A DNA stretch of 64,000 nt from NCBI RefSeq assembly GCF_003065485.1, contig NZ_CP026951.1:2604001-2668000 (forward strand). Direction: 5' to 3'. A model generated the notes under the pieces. The model worked only from the letters and a program-made list of their open reading frames with translations. It did no database searches and had not been told where the DNA came from. The translations under genes were made by a program, and so were the position numbers. This DNA comes from Salinibacterium hongtaonis. Its GTDB lineage: Bacteria; Actinomycetota; Actinomycetes; Actinomycetales; Microbacteriaceae. Of this stretch, positions 1-8,988 are shown one piece after another (position 1 is the first letter of the stretch; each line of letters starts with the position of its first letter).

Positions 1-1319
1 ACGTTGATGCCGACCATGCCGACCTGTACCTCGTACTGAAAGCGGCGAGCCGCGCCACCGTCGTTGGTGAAGATCGCGGTTCCGTTGCCGTACGGCGACT
101 CGTTGATCAGGTCGAGCCCTTCCTCATACGACCCCACCCGCACAATCGACAGCACGGGCCCGAAGATCTCGTCTTTGTAGACGGCGGAGGTCGGCGAGAC
201 CTTGTCGAACAGGGTAGGGCCGAGCCAGAATCCGGATGCGTCGCCATCGACCTCGATGCCGCGTCCGTCCACGACAACAAGGGCTCCGTCGGCCTCGGCG
301 ACCTCAATGTACGAGGCGACCTTGTCGCGGTGAGCCTCGGTGATGAGCGGCCCCATGTCGCAGTTTCGGGTTCCGTCGCCGACCGTGAGCCCCGCCATGC
401 GACTGGTGATCTTCTCGATCAGATCGTCGGCAACGGGCTCGACCGCAACCACGACGCTGATGGCCATGCACCGTTCGCCCGCTGAGCCGAAGCCCGCGTT
501 GACGGCGGCGTCGGCGGCCAGGTCGAGGTCAGCATCCGGCAGCACGAGCATGTGGTTCTTGGCCCCGCCGAGCGCCTGGACCCGCTTGCCGTTCTTGGCC
601 GCTGTCTCATAGATGTAGCGGGCGATGGGGGTCGACCCCACGAACGAAATGGAGGCGACGTCGGGGTGCTCAAGCAGAGCATCGACGGCCTCCTTATCGC
701 CGTGCACGACGTTGAAGACTCCTGCGGGCAGGCCGGCTTCTGCCAGCAGCTGCGCCATCCAGTTCGCCGCCGATGGGTCCTTCTCGCTCGGCTTGAGCAC
801 CACGGTGTTGCCCGCGGCGATCGCGATGGGAAAGAACCACAGCGGCACCATCGCGGGAAAGTTGAATGGGCTGATGATGCCCACGACCCCGATGGGCTGG
901 CGCAGCGTGTAAACGTCGACACCCGTGGAGACATTCTCGGAGTAGTCGCCCTTCATCAGGTGCGGCATTCCGAGGGCAAATTCCACAACCTCGAGGCCGC
1001 GCGCGATCTCGCCCAGAGCATCCGAGGTCACCTTGCCGTGCTCAGAGGTGAGGATGGCGGCAAGCTCTGATTTGCGCGCGTTGAGAAGCTCCCGGAAGGT
1101 GAACAGGATGCTCTGACGCTTAGCAAGAGAGGTGTCTCGCCACGCGCTAAAGGCGGCAGAAGCCGCGGCGATGGCTGTGTCGACGTCGCCCGTGCTCGCG
1201 AGGCGCACGGTCGTGGAGACCGTGCCGCGGGCGGGGTTATAGACGGGAGCGGTGCGGCGGGATTCTCCGTCGAAGGCCCTGCCGTCGATCCAGTGGCTGA
1301 GGGTGGGAATGTCGGTCAT
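1..1319 (-). CDS. mmsA: CoA-acylating methylmalonate/malonate-semialdehyde dehydrogenase, C-terminus cut by window edge
   Basis: Oxidises methylmalonate semialdehyde (or malonate semialdehyde) with NAD+ and CoA to propionyl-CoA (or acetyl-CoA). This is the last step of thymine/uracil (beta-aminoisobutyrate/beta-alanine) degradation and also of valine catabolism. About 439 residues are visible from the ATG at 1319. They show the aldehyde dehydrogenase fold: PFNFPAMVP near residue 151, the SFVGST nucleotide loop near 225, and the catalytic cysteine in GSAGERCMA near residue 284. That cysteine motif is typical of the CoA-dependent MMSDH/IolA subfamily. The family is about 490-500 residues, so some 50-60 residues lie outside. 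The gene follows the aminotransferase by 20 bp and is the last visible member of the pyrimidine operon. This placement favours malonate and methylmalonate semialdehyde from beta-amino acids as substrates. Confidence 0.93.
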   Translation of the reverse strand, partial: MTDIPTLSHWIDGRAFDGESRRTAPVYNPARGTVSTTVRLASTGDVDTAIAAASAAFSAWRDTSLAKRQSILFTFRELLNARKSELAAILTSEHGKVTSDALGEIARGLEVVEFALGMPHLMKGDYSENVSTGVDVYTLRQPIGVVGIISPFNFPAMVPLWFFPIAIAAGNTVVLKPSEKDPSAANWMAQLLAEAGLPAGVFNVVHGDKEAVDALLEHPDVASISFVGSTPIARYIYETAAKNGKRVQALGGAKNHMLVLPDADLDLAADAAVNAGFGSAGERCMAISVVVAVEPVADDLIEKITSRMAGLTVGDGTRNCDMGPLITEAHRDKVASYIEVAEADGALVVVDGRGIEVDGDASGFWLGPTLFDKVSPTSAVYKDEIFGPVLSIVRVGSYEEGLDLINESPYGNGTAIFTNDGGAARRFQYEVQVGMVGIN

Positions 1320-1339
1320 GAGTGGTTCCTTTGTTTGCA

Positions 1340-2650
1340 TCAAAACAGCTCGAGAACTTCGTCGTAGATGGCGAGCGCCTCGGCCACTTCCGAGTCAGTG
1401 ACAACGCACGGCGGCACCACATGGATGCGGTTGTCCTGAGTGATGGTGAGCAGGTTTCTCGACACGAGCTCCGATTTGACCTGCCCCATCACTGCGGCAG
1501 AAACGGGCTCGCGGGTTTCGCGGTCAGAGACCAGTTCGAGCGCCCAGAAGACTCCCTCTCCGCGGACCTCCCCAATGATCGGATGCTTGTCAGCGAGCGC
1601 GCACAGCCCCGGCCCGAGCACATCCGCTCCGATGCGGGCAGCGTTATCGACGATGCCCTCGCGCTCCATCGCGTCGAGCGCTCCGATGATCGATCCCATC
1701 GCCAGCGGATGCCCGCTGTAGGTGAGCCCGCCGGGAAAGACTTGCTCGTCGAAGTCTGCGGCGATCGGGTCGGAAATGATTACGCCACCAACGGGCACAT
1801 AGCCCGAGTTGACGCCCTTGGCGAAGGTGATGAGGTCGGGCACGACGTCGTATCCGTCGAGGGCGAGCCACCGGCCCGTGCGCCCGAATCCGGCCATGAC
1901 CTCGTCGAGGATGAGCACGATGCCGTAGCGGTCGCACAGCTCGCGAACCCCGGCTAGGTATCCGGGCGGAGGGGGCAGGATGCCCGCCGTGCCCGGCACG
2001 GTCTCCAGCAGAACTGCGGCGATCGTTTGGGCCCCCTCGCCCTGAATCGTGCGCTCCAGATGGCGAAGCGCCCGCTCGCTCTCCTGCTCGGGGCTTGTCG
2101 CCCAAAACTCGGAGCGATAGAGGTATGGGCCCCAAAAATGCACGTGGCCTCTGGCATATTGATTGGGCATCCGCCGCCAATCGCCCGTGGCCACGATGGC
2201 CGCCCCCGTGTTGCCGTGATAGCTGCGGTAGGTGGAGAGCACGGTGTCTCGCCCCGTGTGGAGTCGGGCCATGCGGATGGCGTTTTCATTGGCATCCGCA
2301 CCGCCGTTGGTGAAGAAGATGCGGTTGAAGCCCTCCGGCGCGCGCGCGACAATGCGCTCGGCCGCCTGACCTCTGGCGAGGTTCGCCGTCGACGGGGCGA
2401 CGGTAGCGAGGGTCGCCGCCTGCTCTGCGATGGCGGCGATGACGGCCGGATGCTGATGGCCGATGTTGAGATTGATGAGCTGACTGGAGAAGTCCAGATA
2501 GGTGCGACCCTCGTCGTCCCAGGCCCGACTGCCGGATCCCCCCGTAATCACGAGGGGCTTGAGGCTGCCCTGGGCAGACCAGGAGTGGAACACGTGGGCG
2601 CGATCGAGGGCCACAATGCTCTCGTTCGACGTTGCGGTTCGGTTCTTCAC
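1340..2650 (-). CDS. Class III PLP aminotransferase, probably beta-alanine/beta-aminoisobutyrate transaminase
   Basis: A 436-residue fold-type I aminotransferase of the omega-transaminase group. It would convert beta-alanine or beta-aminoisobutyrate to the semialdehyde that the next gene oxidises. Visible landmarks are FFTNGGADANENA near 112-124 (PLP phosphate region), YRSYHGNT near 141, the LILDEV aspartate near 249 that contacts the pyridine nitrogen, and the Schiff-base lysine in TFAKGVNSG near 278. Length is normal for the family. The substrate is inferred from the operon (dihydropyrimidinase, beta-ureidopropionase, MMSDH). A role with other omega-amino acids cannot be excluded from sequence alone. 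It is separated from the upstream lipoprotein gene by about 100 bp that contains a strong hairpin. Confidence 0.9.
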   Translation of the reverse strand: MKNRTATSNESIVALDRAHVFHSWSAQGSLKPLVITGGSGSRAWDDEGRTYLDFSSQLINLNIGHQHPAVIAAIAEQAATLATVAPSTANLARGQAAERIVARAPEGFNRIFFTNGGADANENAIRMARLHTGRDTVLSTYRSYHGNTGAAIVATGDWRRMPNQYARGHVHFWGPYLYRSEFWATSPEQESERALRHLERTIQGEGAQTIAAVLLETVPGTAGILPPPPGYLAGVRELCDRYGIVLILDEVMAGFGRTGRWLALDGYDVVPDLITFAKGVNSGYVPVGGVIISDPIAADFDEQVFPGGLTYSGHPLAMGSIIGALDAMEREGIVDNAARIGADVLGPGLCALADKHPIIGEVRGEGVFWALELVSDRETREPVSAAVMGQVKSELVSRNLLTITQDNRIHVVPPCVVTDSEVAEALAIYDEVLELF

Positions 2651-2703
2651 GGTGTCTGCGCTTCTTTCTTTTCACTCGGCGGCATGTGCCGAGTGGGTGG
2701 GTG

Positions 2704-2732
2704 GCCGGGCGGCACAGTGGGTGCCGCCCGGC
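2704..2732 (-). terminator. Intercistronic hairpin between binding-protein and aminotransferase genes
   Basis: Perfect 11-bp inverted repeat GCCGGGCGGCA / TGCCGCCCGGC with a 7-nt loop, 19 bp after the stop of the solute-binding lipoprotein gene and before the aminotransferase. No T-run follows. It could be a partial terminator or an mRNA 3'-end stabiliser that raises binding-protein levels relative to downstream enzymes, which is common after ABC binding-protein genes. Confidence 0.55.
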
Positions 2733-2750
2733 CCGTGGTTATGTGCTTGG

Positions 2751-3893
2751 CTATGCCCCGCCTTCGAGCAGTTCTACGTCGATCGGGGTGAAGCCTTCAC
2801 CCTTGATGTCGATTCCTTCTTCTTCGAGTTCGGCAAGGGCCTTCTCGATGTATTCGTTGGTCCACGCCGTTGCCGGCGGCTCCTCGGTGATGAGCGCTGC
2901 GCCCGTCTCGTTCTTGGCGCTGAGCGCCGCGGCGACGGTCGCGTCGAAGGCCGCCTGGTCGATGAAGCCGATGCCGTTGGCGGCCGGCCAGATGAGCTTG
3001 TTGGTCTCGTTGACCATCCACAGCTCGTGGCTTGCTCCCCAGTCGGATCCGTTGTCGGCCACGATTACTGCGGCGTCTTCCGGGTTCTCGGCGGCGAAGA
3101 TCCAGCCCTTGATTACGGCCTTGAGAAACTCGACCGTGGTCTCCTGGTACTCCTCGTCGTTCTCAAGGCGCTCGGTATCGGCCCAAATCGCATCCTGGAG
3201 CATTGCCCCGACGGTGTCTTCGTAGCTGATGACGGTGAAGTCCTCCTCCGTGTACTGCTCGCCCGTTTCGGGGTCTATCGCCTCAAGCAGCTGCGCGTAC
3301 TCGTTGTAGGTCATGGCCTGGGCCGCGTCGATGTCGCCCGAAAGGAAGGCGTTCATGTTGAAGTCCTGCGTGATGATCTCCACCGTGGTCGAGTCGAGGC
3401 CTTCTTCCGCCATTGCGGCGAAGATCTCCCACTCGTTGCCGAAGCCCCATGACCCGATCTTCTTGCCCTCGAAGTCGGCAACCGACTCGATTCCGGAGTC
3501 GGCCCAGGCCACCTGCAGGGTGCCGGAGCGCTGGAAGATCTGGGCGATGTTGGTCACGTTGGCGCCGGCCTCGATCGAGCCGAGCACCTTGGGAACCCAC
3601 GCGATCGCGTAGTCGACGTCGCCGTTGGCGAGAGCATCCTGCGGCACGATGTCGCCACCGCTGGGGATGATTTCGACGTCGAGGCCCGCCTCTTCGAAGT
3701 AGCCCTGATCCAGGGCCGCAAAGTAGCCGGCGAACTGCCCCTGCGGCAGCCACTGCAACTGCAGTTTGACGGGGGTGAGGCTGTCGTCGTCGGCGGGCGC
3801 GTCGTCTGAGGATGCTGAACAGGCCGAGAGCACGAGTGCTGCGGCGAGGGACGTTGCGGCAATGGATGCCACGCGGCGGGTGCTGTGTTTCAT
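2751..3893 (-). CDS. ABC transporter substrate-binding lipoprotein, NMT1/THI5-like
   Basis: Extracytoplasmic solute-binding protein of the SsuA/TauA/THI5-like group, 380 residues from the ATG at 3893, which has a GAAAGG ribosome site 6-7 nt upstream. A longer reading to 3980 would overlap the permease and lacks support. The N-terminus is a lipoprotein signal: RR, hydrophobic stretch, then LSAC with the lipidated cysteine at residue 25. The mature protein begins the domain with PVKLQLQWLPQGQFAGYF, typical of NMT1/THI5 proteins that bind pyrimidine-like or sulfonate ligands. It is encoded in the catabolic operon with two permeases and one ATPase. Uracil, thymine, dihydropyrimidines or hydantoins are therefore the likely ligands (inference from context). 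Confidence 0.9.
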   Translation of the reverse strand: MKHSTRRVASIAATSLAAALVLSACSASSDDAPADDDSLTPVKLQLQWLPQGQFAGYFAALDQGYFEEAGLDVEIIPSGGDIVPQDALANGDVDYAIAWVPKVLGSIEAGANVTNIAQIFQRSGTLQVAWADSGIESVADFEGKKIGSWGFGNEWEIFAAMAEEGLDSTTVEIITQDFNMNAFLSGDIDAAQAMTYNEYAQLLEAIDPETGEQYTEEDFTVISYEDTVGAMLQDAIWADTERLENDEEYQETTVEFLKAVIKGWIFAAENPEDAAVIVADNGSDWGASHELWMVNETNKLIWPAANGIGFIDQAAFDATVAAALSAKNETGAALITEEPPATAWTNEYIEKALAELEEEGIDIKGEGFTPIDVELLEGGA

Positions 3894-3976
3894 GTCGTTA
3901 CCTTTCTCGTTGCCATCTGGATGGTGCAGTTCGACCTTCGCGGCCCGCCCGGATGGCGGAGGCGAAGACGCTGGGG

Positions 3977-4753
3977 TCATAGTCGTCGGCGAACCGCGAC
4001 CCTCTCAGCGGCGAGAGTGACGAGATAGAAGGCGAGCCCGATGATGATGGAGACGAGCACGTAGGCCCACGCCCGGGGGTAGGCGCTCGACGCCGCGGAG
4101 GTGGAGATGAGGCCGCCGAGACCTCCGCGCGGTCCGCCGAAGTACTCGGCGACGAGCGCGGAAATTACGGCGAGGGACGATCCGATGCGAATGCCCGTGA
4201 ACACGAAGGGCAGCGCGGTCGGCAGGGTAACGGTGGTCATGACTTGGCGCGGCGTCGCCGCATACGAGGTCATGAGGTCTCGGTGCACCGGCAGCGTTTG
4301 ACGCAACCCCCGCAGCGTGTTGATAAAGACGGGCACGAACACCGCGAGTGAGGCGATGATCTGCCGCCCCACCTGGGAGTCGGCGCCGAACATTGTGTTG
4401 AGCACGGGCGCGAGCGCCACGATGGGGATCACGGCAAGTGCCGCGACGATGGGCGCGGCCATGTGGTCGATTAGCCGGGTTGCCGCGGCCAACAGGGCTA
4501 GCAGGATGCCGAACACCGATCCGAGAACGAGCCCCACGAGGGCGTTGGTACCCGTGATGATGCCGGCGCTGATCATCGAGTCACCAAAGTCGGCGACCTG
4601 CCCGAGGATCGCGGCGGGGCTGGGCAGCAGATAGTCGGATACGCCGCCGAAGGTGACGGCAAGCTGCCATGCCCCCAGCACGACAACGCCCACGACGATG
4701 GGGGCGATGACCCGTGTGGTCTGCATCCGCGCCGCCTGCGCCCTCGTTACCAT
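3977..4753 (-). CDS. ABC transporter permease, SsuC/TauC-like
   Basis: Inner-membrane subunit of the pyrimidine-locus importer, 258 residues with about six hydrophobic segments. It carries the cytoplasmic EAA-type loop around residues 160-180 (YAATPRQVMTTVTLPTALP) that docks on the ATPase. The start ATG overlaps the ATPase stop codon by one base (TGATG), showing translational coupling. A second, longer permease lies on the other side of the ATPase, so the transporter probably works as a heterodimeric permease pair, as in some SsuC-type systems. It may be that one is dedicated to a second binding protein elsewhere. The 83-bp gap to the binding protein holds only its ribosome site. Confidence 0.9.
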   Translation of the reverse strand: MVTRAQAARMQTTRVIAPIVVGVVVLGAWQLAVTFGGVSDYLLPSPAAILGQVADFGDSMISAGIITGTNALVGLVLGSVFGILLALLAAATRLIDHMAAPIVAALAVIPIVALAPVLNTMFGADSQVGRQIIASLAVFVPVFINTLRGLRQTLPVHRDLMTSYAATPRQVMTTVTLPTALPFVFTGIRIGSSLAVISALVAEYFGGPRGGLGGLISTSAASSAYPRAWAYVLVSIIIGLAFYLVTLAAERVAVRRRL

Positions 4754-5556
4754 CAGCGGTTCTCCACCCCGCGCACCATCGAGGGTGAACCCTGATGCAG
4801 CGCTTCGCGCACGGCGGTGATCATCTCAAAGAAGACCGCTTCCTCGCGCATATCGTCGTGGCGGTCGGATGTCGCGGCCAGTTGCATGGGAACGATCTGT
4901 TGGACGCGGCCCGGCCGCGGCGACATCACTACGACGCGGTCGGAGAGAAACACGGCCTCGGGAATCGAGTGCGTCACGAACACGACCGCCGCCCCCGTTT
5001 CGGCGCAGATGCGGCCGAGTTCCGACTGCATATGCTCGCGGGTCATTTCGTCGAGAGCGCCAAAGGGCTCGTCCATCAGCAGCAGCCGAGGCTTCTCCGC
5101 CAGGGAGCGCGCGATCGCCACTCTCTGCTGCATCCCGCCCGAGAGCTGGTCGGGGTAGCGGTCGGCAAAGTCAGAGAGCCCCACGAGCCTGACGAGTTCG
5201 TTCACCCGCGCCTCGCGCGCCGCCTTGCCCACACCGTGGAGCGATAGGGGCAACTCGATGTTCTCGGCAACTGTGCGCCAGGGCAGCAGGCCGGCCTGCT
5301 GAAAGGCGATTCCGTAGTCCTGGGCGATGCGGGCCTCACGAGCCGAGCGCCCGAACACCTGCACCGTGCCCGTCGTGGGCTGGTCGAGGTCGGCGATAAG
5401 CCGCATGAGAGTTGACTTGCCGCACCCGGACGGGCCGATGAGCGAGACGAACTCGCCCTCCGACACCGTGAGCTCGATCGCCTCGAGCGCGTGCACCAGG
5501 CCGCCCTTGGTCTCGAATGTCTTATCGACCCCTGATATGACTACCGCGTCGGTCAT
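4753..5556 (-). CDS. ABC transporter ATP-binding protein, SsuB/TauB-like
   Basis: ATPase of the importer, 267 residues from the ATG at 5556. The frame is open further upstream, but that extension runs through the preceding permease gene in another frame and is not coding. Walker A GPSGCGKST is at 41-49, the Q-loop near 86, the signature LSGGMQQR at 138-145, Walker B LLLMDEP at 158-164 and the switch histidine near 196. The start overlaps the upstream permease stop by 4 nt (ATGA) and the stop overlaps the next permease start by 1 nt, so the three are co-translated. Confidence 0.93.
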   Translation of the reverse strand: MTDAVVISGVDKTFETKGGLVHALEAIELTVSEGEFVSLIGPSGCGKSTLMRLIADLDQPTTGTVQVFGRSAREARIAQDYGIAFQQAGLLPWRTVAENIELPLSLHGVGKAAREARVNELVRLVGLSDFADRYPDQLSGGMQQRVAIARSLAEKPRLLLMDEPFGALDEMTREHMQSELGRICAETGAAVVFVTHSIPEAVFLSDRVVVMSPRPGRVQQIVPMQLAATSDRHDDMREEAVFFEMITAVREALHQGSPSMVRGVENR

Positions 5557-6476
5557 GCGCCGACCTCCACTCTTCTGTATCGGCCGAGCATTGCCCCCAG
5601 CAGGGCAATTGATCCTGCGGCGGCGAGGCCCAGCACGATGGCCCCGAAGATGGGACCCCATGCCTTGGCCGGGTCGCCGCTGGCCTGCCCGGCGTATTGG
5701 ATGAGGATGCGCCCGATGCCGCCCTGCAGGCCCGTCGAGACCTCGGCGACGATCGCGCCGATGACGGCGTTCGCCGCCGCGAGTCGCAGAGCCGGCAGCA
5801 GGTAGGGCACGGCGGCGGGGAGCCGCAGCGCCGTGAGGGTCTTCCACCAGCCCACCGCATACGACCGCATCAGTTCGAGGTGAATCGTGTCGGGTGCCTG
5901 CAGCCCCTTGAGCGCCCCGACGGCGATGGGAAAGAATGCGAGGTACGAGGCGATCAGGGCCACCGACATCCAGTCCTGCCACTCGAAAGCGCCGATCTCG
6001 ATGCGCGAGCCCCAGCTTCGAACGACGGGGGCGAAGGCGATGAGCGGGATGGTCTGGCTCAGGATGATCCAGGGCAGCAGACCCCATTCGGCCAGCCGCC
6101 AGCGCTGCATGATGAGCGCAAGGACGAGGCCCACAACGAGGCCCATGAGCCATCCCACGGCGGCGATGCCGAGCGTCACGAGGGCGGCGGAGGCGACAGC
6201 CACCCAGAGCGGCTCGGCCCCCTCGGCACGAGAAACGGGCTCACCCAACCGCGCGACCATGTCCCAGACATGGGGCATCGCTAGATCGCTTGTGCGTGGC
6301 AGAACCCGCACGCCTGCGATGACGAGTCCGTCCGCCGGGCCGAGCGCCTTGTAGAGCTCCCACACGATGATGAGCACCGCGATGCCGAGCGCACCGGCCC
6401 CCCAGCGCGCGAGTTCCCGCATGGGCGCGCCGCGCCGCCGCCGCAGCGACGGAGTGTCGGCGACGCCCGCGCTCAT
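5553..6476 (-). CDS. ABC transporter permease, SsuC-like, N-terminally extended
   Basis: Second permease of the locus, 307 residues. It has an Arg-rich cytoplasmic start (RRRRGAP), a first membrane segment near 25-45, then a roughly 60-residue periplasmic stretch before the conserved binding-protein-dependent transport domain. The domain includes an EAA-like loop (MRSYAVGWWKTLTALRLPAAVP, near residues 196-217). It overlaps the LLM oxidoreductase stop by 4 nt upstream and the ATPase start by 4 nt downstream, a tight operon. The family assignment is clear; the substrate is inferred from context only. Confidence 0.9.
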   Translation of the reverse strand: MSAGVADTPSLRRRRGAPMRELARWGAGALGIAVLIIVWELYKALGPADGLVIAGVRVLPRTSDLAMPHVWDMVARLGEPVSRAEGAEPLWVAVASAALVTLGIAAVGWLMGLVVGLVLALIMQRWRLAEWGLLPWIILSQTIPLIAFAPVVRSWGSRIEIGAFEWQDWMSVALIASYLAFFPIAVGALKGLQAPDTIHLELMRSYAVGWWKTLTALRLPAAVPYLLPALRLAAANAVIGAIVAEVSTGLQGGIGRILIQYAGQASGDPAKAWGPIFGAIVLGLAAAGSIALLGAMLGRYRRVEVGA

Positions 6477-7489
6477 GCCTTGGCCACGATGTGCTCAGAC
6501 ATCGCCGGAATCACGGTATCGCCATACACCCGCAGCGTTTCTTCTTTATTGTCGTGCTGCAGGTAGCCGGCGAACTGGTCGACCCCGAGTTCCGCGAGGG
6601 ACGTGAGCTTCTCGATGTGGTCGGATGCCGTGCCGAGAAGGCAGAACCGCTCCACGATCTCGTCGGGCACGAAGTCGGCGTGCGTGTTGCCCGCTCTCCC
6701 GTGCTCGTTGTAGTCGTAGCCCTCGCGGCCCTTGATGTAGTCGGTGAGGGCCTTGGGCACGGCCGAGTTCTCGCCGTACTTCGCCACGATGTCGGCGACA
6801 TGGTTGCCGACCATGCCTCCGAACCAGCGGCACTGGTCGCGCATGTGCTCCCTGTCATCGCCGATGTACATGGGGGCTGCGACGCAGAACTTGACCGCCA
6901 TGGGGTCTCGCCCCGCTTCCGCGGCCGCCTTGCGAACCGCGCCGATCATCCACTCGGCCACGTCGAGGTCAGCCATCTGCAGAATGAAGCCGTCGCCAAC
7001 CTCTCCCGTGAGCTTGAGCGCGAGGGGGCCGTAGGCCGCCACCCACACGTCGAGCTGAGAACCCTTGCTCCACGGAAACTGCAGGGTCGCACCGTTGTAT
7101 TCGACGGGCCTGCTGTTGGCCAGCTCACGAATCACATGAATCGATTCCCGCAGGGTTTTGAGAGTGGTGGGGGCACCGTTGGTGACGCGCACGGCCGAGT
7201 CACCGCGCCCAATTCCGCAAATCGTGCGGTTGCCGTACATCTCGTTGAGGGTGGCGTAGGTCGACGCCGTCACCGTCCAGTCGCGGGTTGCCGGATTGGT
7301 GACCATCGGTCCGACGATCACCTTGTCGGTCTCCGCGAGAATGCGGCTGTAGATCACATAGGGCTCCTGCCACAGCAGGTGAGAGTCGAATGTCCACACA
7401 TGGCTGAACCCGTGGGCTTCGGCGAGCTTCGCCAACTGCACCGTGCGCGCCGATGGCGGGTTGGTCTGCAGAACTGCTCCAAAATCCAT
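6473..7489 (-). CDS. LLM-class, probably F420-dependent oxidoreductase of the pyrimidine operon
   Basis: A 338-residue luciferase-like monooxygenase-fold enzyme. It opens with the strand MDFGAVLQTNPP and carries TFDSHLLWQEPY near residues 34-45 and ICGIGRGDSAVRV near 95-107, features I associate with the TIGR03842-type F420 group rather than FMN monooxygenases such as RutA. It sits between dihydropyrimidinase (11 bp upstream) and the first permease (4-nt overlap), so it is co-expressed with reductive pyrimidine catabolism. No NAD(P)H dihydropyrimidine dehydrogenase is visible in the operon. An F420H2-dependent reduction of the pyrimidine 5,6 double bond, or an oxidation step on a modified pyrimidine, is therefore possible but unproven. 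Family confidence is high, reaction unknown. Confidence 0.85.
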   Translation of the reverse strand: MDFGAVLQTNPPSARTVQLAKLAEAHGFSHVWTFDSHLLWQEPYVIYSRILAETDKVIVGPMVTNPATRDWTVTASTYATLNEMYGNRTICGIGRGDSAVRVTNGAPTTLKTLRESIHVIRELANSRPVEYNGATLQFPWSKGSQLDVWVAAYGPLALKLTGEVGDGFILQMADLDVAEWMIGAVRKAAAEAGRDPMAVKFCVAAPMYIGDDREHMRDQCRWFGGMVGNHVADIVAKYGENSAVPKALTDYIKGREGYDYNEHGRAGNTHADFVPDEIVERFCLLGTASDHIEKLTSLAELGVDQFAGYLQHDNKEETLRVYGDTVIPAMSEHIVAKA

Positions 7490-7499
7490 CGATCGCCTC

Positions 7500-8945
7500 T
7501 CAGATCAGGTACTGGCTCAGGCCGCGCTTGATGTACCGGCCGTCACCCTTGGTGCCGATGTATCCGCTCTCGTCGACGATGACCTTGCCGCGCGAGAGCA
7601 CGGTGTCGACATGGCCGTCGATCTCGTAGCCCTCCCACGCGGAGTAGTCCATATTCATGTGATGCGTTCGCCCGGTCGGCGCCCCGGACGGGTCGGTTCC
7701 GAGCCCGATAGACGTGTGACCGTTGGGGTCGTAGACGACAATGTCGCCATCAGCACCCGGCTGGATGACGCCCTTCTTGCCGTACATGCCGAACATGCGG
7801 GCGGGTGTCGTCGAGGTGAGCTCGACCCAGCGCGGCAGAGTGATCTGGCCGGTCACGACGCCCTGATACATGAGATCCATCCGGTGCTCGACCGAGCCGA
7901 TGCCGTTGGGGATCTTGGAGAAATCCCCGACCCCCATCTCCTTCTGGTCCTTCATGCAGAACGGGCAATGGTCCGTGGAGACCATCTGGATGTCGTTGGT
8001 CCGCAGGCTCTGCCACATGTGGTGCTGGTGACCCTCATGCTTCGACCGCAGCGGGGTGGAACACACCCACTTCGCCCCCTCGAAGCCGGGAGCCCCGAGC
8101 TGGTCTTCGAGCGACAGGTAGAGGTACTGCGGGCAGGTCTCGCCGAACACGTTGAGGCCGCGGTCGCGGGCTGCGGCGATCTGCTCGACCGCCTGCTTCG
8201 CCGACACGTGCACAACGTAGAGCGGCGCCCCCGTGAGGTCGGCGATCATGATCGCCCGATGCGTTGCCTCCTCCTCCGCCTGCCACGGCCGAGTGAGCCC
8301 GTGGTAGTACGGCGACGTGTTGCCGGCCTCGAGCGCCTGCTTCACGAGCACGTCGATGATGGCGCCATTCTCGGCGTGCATCATCATCATCGCGCCGTTC
8401 TCGGCACCCTTCTGAAACGCCCGCAAGATCTGGCCGTCGTCCGAGAGAAACACGCCCTTGTAGGCCATGAAGAGTTTGAAGCTCGTGACGCCCTCGTCGA
8501 TCAGTTCATCCATCGCCGTCAGCGAAGCATCCTGAACATCCGAGAGGATCTGGTGAAAGCCGTAGTCGATCGCGCAGTTCCCCGCAGCTTTCTCCTGCCA
8601 CGCGTGGTAGCGGTCGAGCACCTGCTCCTCTGGGTATTGCACGACGAAGTCGACGATGCTCGTCGTGCCACCCCACGCCGCAGCACGGGTGCCCGTTTCG
8701 AACGTGTCGGATGCCTGCGTGCCGCCGAAGGGCATCTCCATGTGGGTGTGCGCATCGATGCCGCCGGGAATCACGTACTTGCCCGTCGCGTCGATCACCG
8801 TGTCGACGTTGCGCTCGATGTCGAACCCGAGCAGCGTGGAACCGGGCGCGAGCACGGCCGCGATCGAGTCTCCGTCGATCAGCACGTCGGCGGATGCTGT
8901 GCCCGTCGCATTCACGACGGTTCCGTTCTTGATGAGGGTCTTCAT
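7500..8945 (-). CDS. hydA: Dihydropyrimidinase / D-hydantoinase
   Basis: Zinc amidohydrolase that opens 5,6-dihydrouracil or dihydrothymine to N-carbamoyl-beta-amino acids, and can act on 5-substituted hydantoins. It has 481 residues, normal length. The metal-binding DAHTHME motif is at 65-70, the carboxylated lysine in SFKLFMAYKG is at about 157, later histidines lie in MMHAENG and VVHVSA, and the catalytic aspartate is in STDHCPF near 330. Its product is the substrate of the beta-ureidopropionase encoded just upstream (43-bp gap). It is placed second in the operon. Confidence 0.94.
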   Translation of the reverse strand: MKTLIKNGTVVNATGTASADVLIDGDSIAAVLAPGSTLLGFDIERNVDTVIDATGKYVIPGGIDAHTHMEMPFGGTQASDTFETGTRAAAWGGTTSIVDFVVQYPEEQVLDRYHAWQEKAAGNCAIDYGFHQILSDVQDASLTAMDELIDEGVTSFKLFMAYKGVFLSDDGQILRAFQKGAENGAMMMMHAENGAIIDVLVKQALEAGNTSPYYHGLTRPWQAEEEATHRAIMIADLTGAPLYVVHVSAKQAVEQIAAARDRGLNVFGETCPQYLYLSLEDQLGAPGFEGAKWVCSTPLRSKHEGHQHHMWQSLRTNDIQMVSTDHCPFCMKDQKEMGVGDFSKIPNGIGSVEHRMDLMYQGVVTGQITLPRWVELTSTTPARMFGMYGKKGVIQPGADGDIVVYDPNGHTSIGLGTDPSGAPTGRTHHMNMDYSAWEGYEIDGHVDTVLSRGKVIVDESGYIGTKGDGRYIKRGLSQYLI

Positions 8946-8988
8946 TGGTCTCCTCTATTTGGCTGTCGGTCTTGTCGGCTGCCGGTCG

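Noticed and set aside
6473-7489. RutA-type uracil monooxygenase
   Set aside because: The enzyme lacks RutA-like features that I recognise, there are no rutBCDEF partners, and the operon belongs to the reductive route.
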